This document shows, one piece after another, positions 6,341-9,330 of a stretch of 9,330 bases of DNA. The notes below the pieces were generated by a model. The model saw only the letters and a list, made by a program, of their open reading frames with translations. It did not search any database and was not told where the DNA came from. A program made the translations under genes and the position numbers. Within the stretch, counting starts at the first letter, position 1; each line of letters begins with the position of its first letter. The DNA is from Nocardioides sp. (GTDB lineage: Bacteria > Actinomycetota > Actinomycetes > Propionibacteriales > Nocardioidaceae), in assembly GCA_030452025.1 (NCBI GenBank), contig JAKDNC010000095.1, forward strand, positions 1-9,330, in the 5' to 3' direction.

Positions 6341-6367
6341 AACGCGCGGCGCCGACAGAAGGTTCCC
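6341..6367 (-). promoter_or_regulatory. SigR/SigH-type ECF promoter candidate for the SNF2-SWIM operon
   Basis: The reverse strand carries GGGAAC (6367-6362), an 18-bp spacer and GTT (6343-6341). The SigR (Streptomyces) / SigH (mycobacteria) consensus for thiol-oxidative stress promoters is GGGAAT-N18-GTT. This site differs at one position, with exact spacing. Transcription would start near 6333, leaving a leader of about 30 nt that contains the GGAGG. It lies in the 93-bp gap (6303-6395) after the membrane-protein gene, so the operon need not depend on read-through. Short ECF motifs occur by chance; the position is what makes it credible. Confidence 0.5.
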
Positions 6368-6395
6368 CGGAGGTCACCCGGACGTCCCGTTGCGT

Positions 6396-7514
6396 TCAGT
6401 ACGGGGTGTGGCCGGCCGGCGTACCGCCCAGGATGCCGAGCGCGCGCAGCGCCGCGAAGACCAGCGCGACACCCCCGAGCACGGCAAGCACGACGCCCCA
6501 CCAGGAGGGGCTGTCGACGGCCAGGACGACGGTGGCCGCCGGGATGACGCTGGCGATCGCGAAGAGACTCAGGACGCGGTAGCCCTCGTGGCCGCGCAGC
6601 CACCAGCAGGCTGTCCAGACCGCGACCATGACCAGCGTGAAGACGATGATGAACCAGACGTCGTTGTGGAACACGTCCTCGTCGGGCCCAGACGGCCCCG
6701 ACGACTCCGAGCCCATCGAGCCGTCGGGGGACATCGGGTCGAAAGACATCGAGGTGGAGAGCGCCAGGAAGAGGCCGGCCGCCAACAGGCTGATCATCAA
6801 GCTGAGAAAGCCGAACGCGGTGAACGCGCCGACCAGGATCGTGCTGAGGTCGCGGGTCGGCAGGAACCAGCCGCCGATCGTGACCGCCAAGGCGAATCCG
6901 AGCAGCGCCAGCCCGATCCAGGTGCCGAAGTTGTCCCCGTCGATGCTCCCGAGGTCGAAGAGGTCGTCGAGGGCCTGACCGTAGACCAGGCCGAGCCCGA
7001 CGATCGCGGTGATGATGAAGGGCGCCTCGCGGATCAGGAAGTAGCCCAGGGCACTGAGCGCCAGCACGGCCAGGCCCATCACGTAGGCCGTCGCCCCACT
7101 GTCGTCGAGCGCCAACCCCAACATCAGTCCGGCCCCGGCCGCGCCGAGCGCTCCGGGCCAGCCCATCAGGTTCGCCTTGCGGACCGGGTCCGCGACGAGC
7201 AGGAACGCGGCGGCGGCGATGACGAGCAGGCCGAGCGTGGACACGATCCCGACGGCGTAGTTGGACCAGTCCAGGTCGCCGTCCTCGCGCGAGTAGATCG
7301 TCGAGATGACCAGCGCCGCGCCGAGCAGCGTCGAGCCGAACCCGACGACGAGCGTGTCAAGACGCAGCGCCGTCGGGAGGAGTCGCCTCCCGGGGGTCCG
7401 ACCCTGGCTGGCGTCATAGGCAGCCTGTGCCCGTTCCGGGCTCAGCTGTCCGGACGTGACCAACTGGTTGAGTGCGATGTGGGTCGGGTCCCCCGGGACC
7501 TGCATGTGGCTCAT
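6396..7514 (-). CDS. Polytopic membrane protein, DUF2157-like
   Basis: A 372-residue integral membrane protein with about ten predicted helices (roughly 52-72, 86-107, 119-136, 142-160, 164-182, 196-216, 224-252, 286-305, 311-332 and 337-358). The cytosolic-looking N-terminus (10-40) contains ALNQLVTSGQLSPERAQAAY, which resembles the short helical 'ligand-free' N-terminal motif of DUF2157-type proteins. A hydrophilic loop between helices 7 and 8 (253-285) is rich in Ser, Met, Pro, Gly and Asp. No transporter or enzyme signature is visible, and I do not assign a function. The start is ATG 7514-7512; a second ATG three codons on is possible. There is no Shine-Dalgarno sequence, and a TAGATT element 7 nt upstream suggests a leaderless transcript. 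It lies 21 bp downstream of the peptidase gene on the same strand. Confidence 0.85.
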   Translation of the reverse strand: MSHMQVPGDPTHIALNQLVTSGQLSPERAQAAYDASQGRTPGRRLLPTALRLDTLVVGFGSTLLGAALVISTIYSREDGDLDWSNYAVGIVSTLGLLVIAAAAFLLVADPVRKANLMGWPGALGAAGAGLMLGLALDDSGATAYVMGLAVLALSALGYFLIREAPFIITAIVGLGLVYGQALDDLFDLGSIDGDNFGTWIGLALLGFALAVTIGGWFLPTRDLSTILVGAFTAFGFLSLMISLLAAGLFLALSTSMSFDPMSPDGSMGSESSGPSGPDEDVFHNDVWFIIVFTLVMVAVWTACWWLRGHEGYRVLSLFAIASVIPAATVVLAVDSPSWWGVVLAVLGGVALVFAALRALGILGGTPAGHTPY

Positions 7515-7521
7515 ACAGAGG

Positions 7522-7527
7522 AATCTA
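7522..7527 (-). promoter_or_regulatory. Candidate leaderless -10 element of the membrane protein gene
   Basis: TAGATT (TANNNT) on the reverse strand ends 7 nt before ATG 7514, in the 21-bp gap after the peptidase stop. No clear -35 is seen; it would fall inside the peptidase coding sequence. If real, the membrane gene can be transcribed independently of the peptidase. Confidence 0.4.
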
Positions 7528-7535
7528 GGCCACGA

Positions 7536-8537
7536 TCACTGCGATTTCGTAGATCCGGCCGTCCACTGCCACAGCGCGGCGGCGATGACGTCGGCGTTGA
7601 CGTCGAGCGCCTCCGTGTCGAGGTTGTCCATGGTGTCGCAGGCCGAGTGGTAGCAGGGGTCATAGGCTGCACCGGCTTCTCCGCCCCACATCTCGGCCTC
7701 CGCCTTGGTCTTCAGCTCCTCGGCGCCGGAGAACGTGCCGGCGGTGGGGATGCCGGCCTGCATGAACGCCGCGTGGTCGGAGCGGCCGTCGACGTCGACG
7801 TACGCGCTCTCGGTCCCGGCCGCGGTGTAGAGCTCGGTCAGGTCGTCGCGAAGGTCGGTGGCCGACGGGTCGTCGTCGTAGACGAAGTAGCCCGGGTTGG
7901 GCGAGCCGAGCATGTCGAAGTTGGCGTACGCCGAGATCTGGCTGGCCTCGTCGCTGCTGAGGCTCTCGACGTAGTGGGTGGAGCCGAGCAGGCCCAGTTC
8001 CTCGGCTCCCCAGAAGGCGAAGCGGACGTGTTGGGCGCCGTCGGGATTCTGCGCGGCGTACGTCTCGGCGATCTCGATGAGGGCGGCCGAACCGGTGCCG
8101 TTGTCGTTGATGCCGGGGCCCGCGCCGACGCTGTCGAGGTGTCCCCCGAGCATCACCGTGCTCGCCTCGTCACCACCGGGCAGGTCGGCGATCAGGTTGT
8201 ACGACGTCCCCTGGGCCGTCTCGAACTCCTGGATCCTGGTCTCGTACCCGGCGGCATCCAGCTTGGTCTGCACGTAGTCGACCGAGGCCTGGTAGCCAGG
8301 CTCTCCGGTGTTGCGGTTGCCGCCGTTGGCGTCGGCGATCGACTGGAGCTCCTCGAGGTGGGCCACCACGTCGTCGACGTTGATGTCCGGAGCCGCGACC
8401 TCGGAGGTCGCGTGGTCGGCGGGCGTCGCGACGGCCGGGCCGGCTGCAGTCGCGGTGGCCACCGCAAGGACGGAGATCGAGGCGAGTCCGGCCAGGCCAG
8501 CCCTGAGCGAGGTGGCCCTGGTGGATGAGCTGCGCAT
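7536..8537 (-). CDS. Secreted M28 zinc aminopeptidase
   Basis: A 333-residue exported metallopeptidase of family M28, resembling Streptomyces griseus aminopeptidase, that removes N-terminal residues from peptides outside the cell. The signal peptide has RSSSTRATSLR, a hydrophobic core (about 11-32) and cleavage after about 38 (AVA-TPA). Residues 50-125 are the N-terminal part of the catalytic domain. The zinc site is complete: H133 and D135 in GGHLDS, bridging D145 in GINDNGTG, catalytic E179 with ligand E180 in WGAEELGLLGS, D208 in NFDMLGS, and H255 in GRSDHAAF. C295 and C300 in DPCYHSACD match the disulfide region seen in this subfamily. The start is ATG 8537-8535, with GGGAGG 7 nt upstream and the signal peptide immediately after. 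The longer frame running back to 9188 is antisense to the peroxidase gene and is not coding. It is about the usual length. Confidence 0.95.
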   Translation of the reverse strand: MRSSSTRATSLRAGLAGLASISVLAVATATAAGPAVATPADHATSEVAAPDINVDDVVAHLEELQSIADANGGNRNTGEPGYQASVDYVQTKLDAAGYETRIQEFETAQGTSYNLIADLPGGDEASTVMLGGHLDSVGAGPGINDNGTGSAALIEIAETYAAQNPDGAQHVRFAFWGAEELGLLGSTHYVESLSSDEASQISAYANFDMLGSPNPGYFVYDDDPSATDLRDDLTELYTAAGTESAYVDVDGRSDHAAFMQAGIPTAGTFSGAEELKTKAEAEMWGGEAGAAYDPCYHSACDTMDNLDTEALDVNADVIAAALWQWTAGSTKSQ

Positions 8538-8544
8538 GTGTGTT

Positions 8545-8550
8545 CCTCCC
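8545..8550 (-). promoter_or_regulatory. Ribosome binding site that fixes the peptidase start
   Basis: GGGAGG on the reverse strand, followed by 7 nt (AACACAC) and ATG 8537. It places the start at the first residue of the signal peptide, not at any upstream start codon in the long open frame. Confidence 0.8.
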
Positions 8551-8568
8551 GAGAACGGATTGGTGCGG

Positions 8569-8588
8569 CCCACCCTCCGGGCGGTGGG
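8569..8588. repeat. Short inverted repeat in the peptidase/peroxidase divergent region
   Basis: CCCACC (8569-8574) and GGTGGG (8583-8588) form a perfect 6-bp inverted repeat around 8 nt. It lies about 31 bp upstream of the peptidase ATG, within its expected leader. It may be an mRNA hairpin or a regulator site. Chance is likely at this GC content. Confidence 0.25.
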
Positions 8589-8649
8589 CGGTCGGTCGCA
8601 AGCGATCCAGCTCTTTGACTTTTGCCAACCATCGCCGAGTCGACACTGC

Positions 8650-8681
8650 TTGACCGGGCCCCGCCTGCCGCTGGCTACTGT
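8650..8681 (+). promoter_or_regulatory. Candidate leaderless promoter of the peroxidase gene
   Basis: TACTGT (8676-8681, TANNNT) ends 7 nt before ATG 8689. TTGACC (8650-8655) upstream is a good -35 sequence, but the 20-bp spacer is long. The run GGGGG between -10 and ATG is not a normal Shine-Dalgarno sequence. The leaderless geometry is the same as for three other genes in the window. Confidence 0.4.
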
Positions 8682-8688
8682 GGGGGCC

Positions 8689-9180
8689 ATGAGCATTCTG
8701 GACGCACCCATTGCCCGCCTCGACGGAGCTGCGGCCACCCTCGGGGAGATCACCGGGGGTCGACCCGCGCTCGTGGTCAACGTCGCCTCCCAGTGCGGCC
8801 TCACGCCGCAGTACACCGCCCTCGAGGGGCTCCACGAGAGATTTGTGGAGCGCGGCTTCACCGTCGTGGGGGTGCCGTGCAACCAGTTCGGCGGCCAGGA
8901 GCCGGGCAGCTCGGAGGAGATCGCCGAATTCTGCTCCGCGACGTACGGCGTGACCTTCCCGATGACCGAGAAGGTCGACGTCAACGGCGAGGGCCAGCAT
9001 CCGGTCTTCGCCGACCTCACCAAGGTCCCTGACCAGGAGGGCGAGGCCGGCGACGTGAAGTGGAACTTCGAGAAGTTCCTGATCGCCGCCGACGGCAAGC
9101 CGATCGCGCGCTTCGGGCCCGCGGTGACGCCCGACGACGAGGTGCTGGTCGCAGCCGTGGAAGGGCTGCTGCCCTCCTGA
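8689..9180 (+). CDS. gpx: Glutathione peroxidase family protein (Cys type, probably thioredoxin-dependent)
   Basis: A 163-residue cytoplasmic thioredoxin-fold peroxidase that reduces hydrogen and organic peroxides. The catalytic tetrad is present: peroxidatic C36 in NVASQCGLTPQY, Q70 in NQFGGQEPG, and W125-N126 in KWNFEKFL. The active residue is Cys (TGC), not selenocysteine. C64 lies in VPCNQF and C82 in AEFCSATYG. The 46-residue spacing from C36 to C82 fits the resolving cysteine of thioredoxin-dependent family members. Actinobacteria usually lack glutathione and use mycothiol, so thioredoxin is the likelier reductant (inference). The start is ATG 8689; upstream in-frame residues look non-coding, and MSILDAPI resembles family N-termini. 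It is divergent from the aminopeptidase (151 bp apart) and ends 7 bp from the converging gene on its right. Confidence 0.95.
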   Translation: MSILDAPIARLDGAAATLGEITGGRPALVVNVASQCGLTPQYTALEGLHERFVERGFTVVGVPCNQFGGQEPGSSEEIAEFCSATYGVTFPMTEKVDVNGEGQHPVFADLTKVPDQEGEAGDVKWNFEKFLIAADGKPIARFGPAVTPDDEVLVAAVEGLLPS

Positions 9181-9187
9181 CCGGGCA

Positions 9188-9330
9188 TCAGCCTGCTTCG
9201 GGCATGCGGGGGTAGTCGTCGGCGAGCTCGAGGTGGAAGCCGAGCTCGTGGGTGGTGATCAGGGTCAGGCGTTGGGCTGAGCGCAGGATCCGTCGCTGGA
9301 GCTCGTGGTCTGTGGTGTGGGTGGTGAACA
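9188..9330 (-). CDS. 3' end of an unidentified gene, cut by window edge
   Basis: The reverse strand reads open from the window edge to TGA at 9190-9188, giving about 46 residues. The segment includes TTHTTDHELQRRILRSAQRL and ends HLELADDYPRMPEAG. Almost every codon ends in G or C, with a natural amino-acid mix, so it is probably coding. I do not recognise the family from this tail. It converges on the peroxidase gene. Confidence 0.55.
   Translation of the reverse strand, partial: FTTHTTDHELQRRILRSAQRLTLITTHELGFHLELADDYPRMPEAG

Noticed and set aside
6333..8528. Forward open frame of 731 codons opposite the membrane protein and M28 peptidase genes
   Set aside because: The translation is low-complexity (RDEQG-rich, then VGV-rich) and spans two real genes and their gap. 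It has no signature and no plausible start signal.
8308..8688. Upstream extension of the peroxidase frame
   Set aside because: It overlaps the 5' part of the peptidase gene on the other strand, and the family N-terminus begins at ATG 8689.
8538..9188. Upstream extension of the peptidase frame back to 9188
   Set aside because: It is antisense to the peroxidase gene. The signal peptide and GGGAGG site fix the start at 8537.
1..9330. Search for tRNA, rRNA, CRISPR array, insertion sequence or attachment site
   Set aside because: No cloverleaf, spaced direct repeats, transposase motif or flanking duplication was seen by eye on either strand.

Overview
The window is uniformly GC-rich, with strong G/C preference at third codon positions, long antisense shadow frames, TANNNT -10 elements placed directly before ATG codons, and actinobacterial protein families. 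It fits chromosomal DNA of a high-GC actinobacterium. A Nocardioidaceae-like host (for example Nocardioides) is my best guess from general resemblance only. I see no insertion sequence, phage, tRNA, rRNA or CRISPR array, and the layout looks like ordinary chromosome.

Left part (1-2376). The 5' end of a methylcrotonyl-CoA carboxylase carboxyltransferase gene (leucine catabolism) reads leftward off the window. Divergent from it is a TetR-family regulator gene broken by one in-frame TAA in its DNA-binding helix-turn-helix. The 80-bp divergent region holds two near-identical 17-bp palindromes. Each overlaps a TANNNT -10 element lying exactly 6 nt before the ATG of its gene. This mirror-image control region looks intact although the regulator gene is interrupted. 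After tetR comes about 300 bp of mostly decayed sequence. It includes what looks like a frameshifted 5' remnant of an MBL-fold hydrolase gene.

Middle (2377-6395). A small secreted protein of unknown function converges, with a 3-bp gap, on a two-gene leftward operon. The operon encodes a SNF2-family ATPase and a SWIM zinc-finger protein, overlapping by 4 bp. Upstream of the SNF2 gene is a GGGAAC-N18-GTT element close to the actinobacterial SigR/SigH (thiol-oxidative stress) promoter consensus. A perfect GGAGG precedes a TTG start.

Right part (6396-9330). A leftward ten-helix membrane protein lies 21 bp downstream of a leftward secreted M28 zinc aminopeptidase of the Streptomyces griseus type. 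Divergent from the peptidase is a Cys-type glutathione/thioredoxin peroxidase. At the right edge is the 3' end of an unidentified leftward gene, converging on the peroxidase with a 7-bp gap.

The points most worth following are the mirrored dual-operator region with the nonsense-mutated regulator, and the SNF2/SWIM operon with its stress-type promoter. I did not find convincing evidence of a wholly new multi-gene system.
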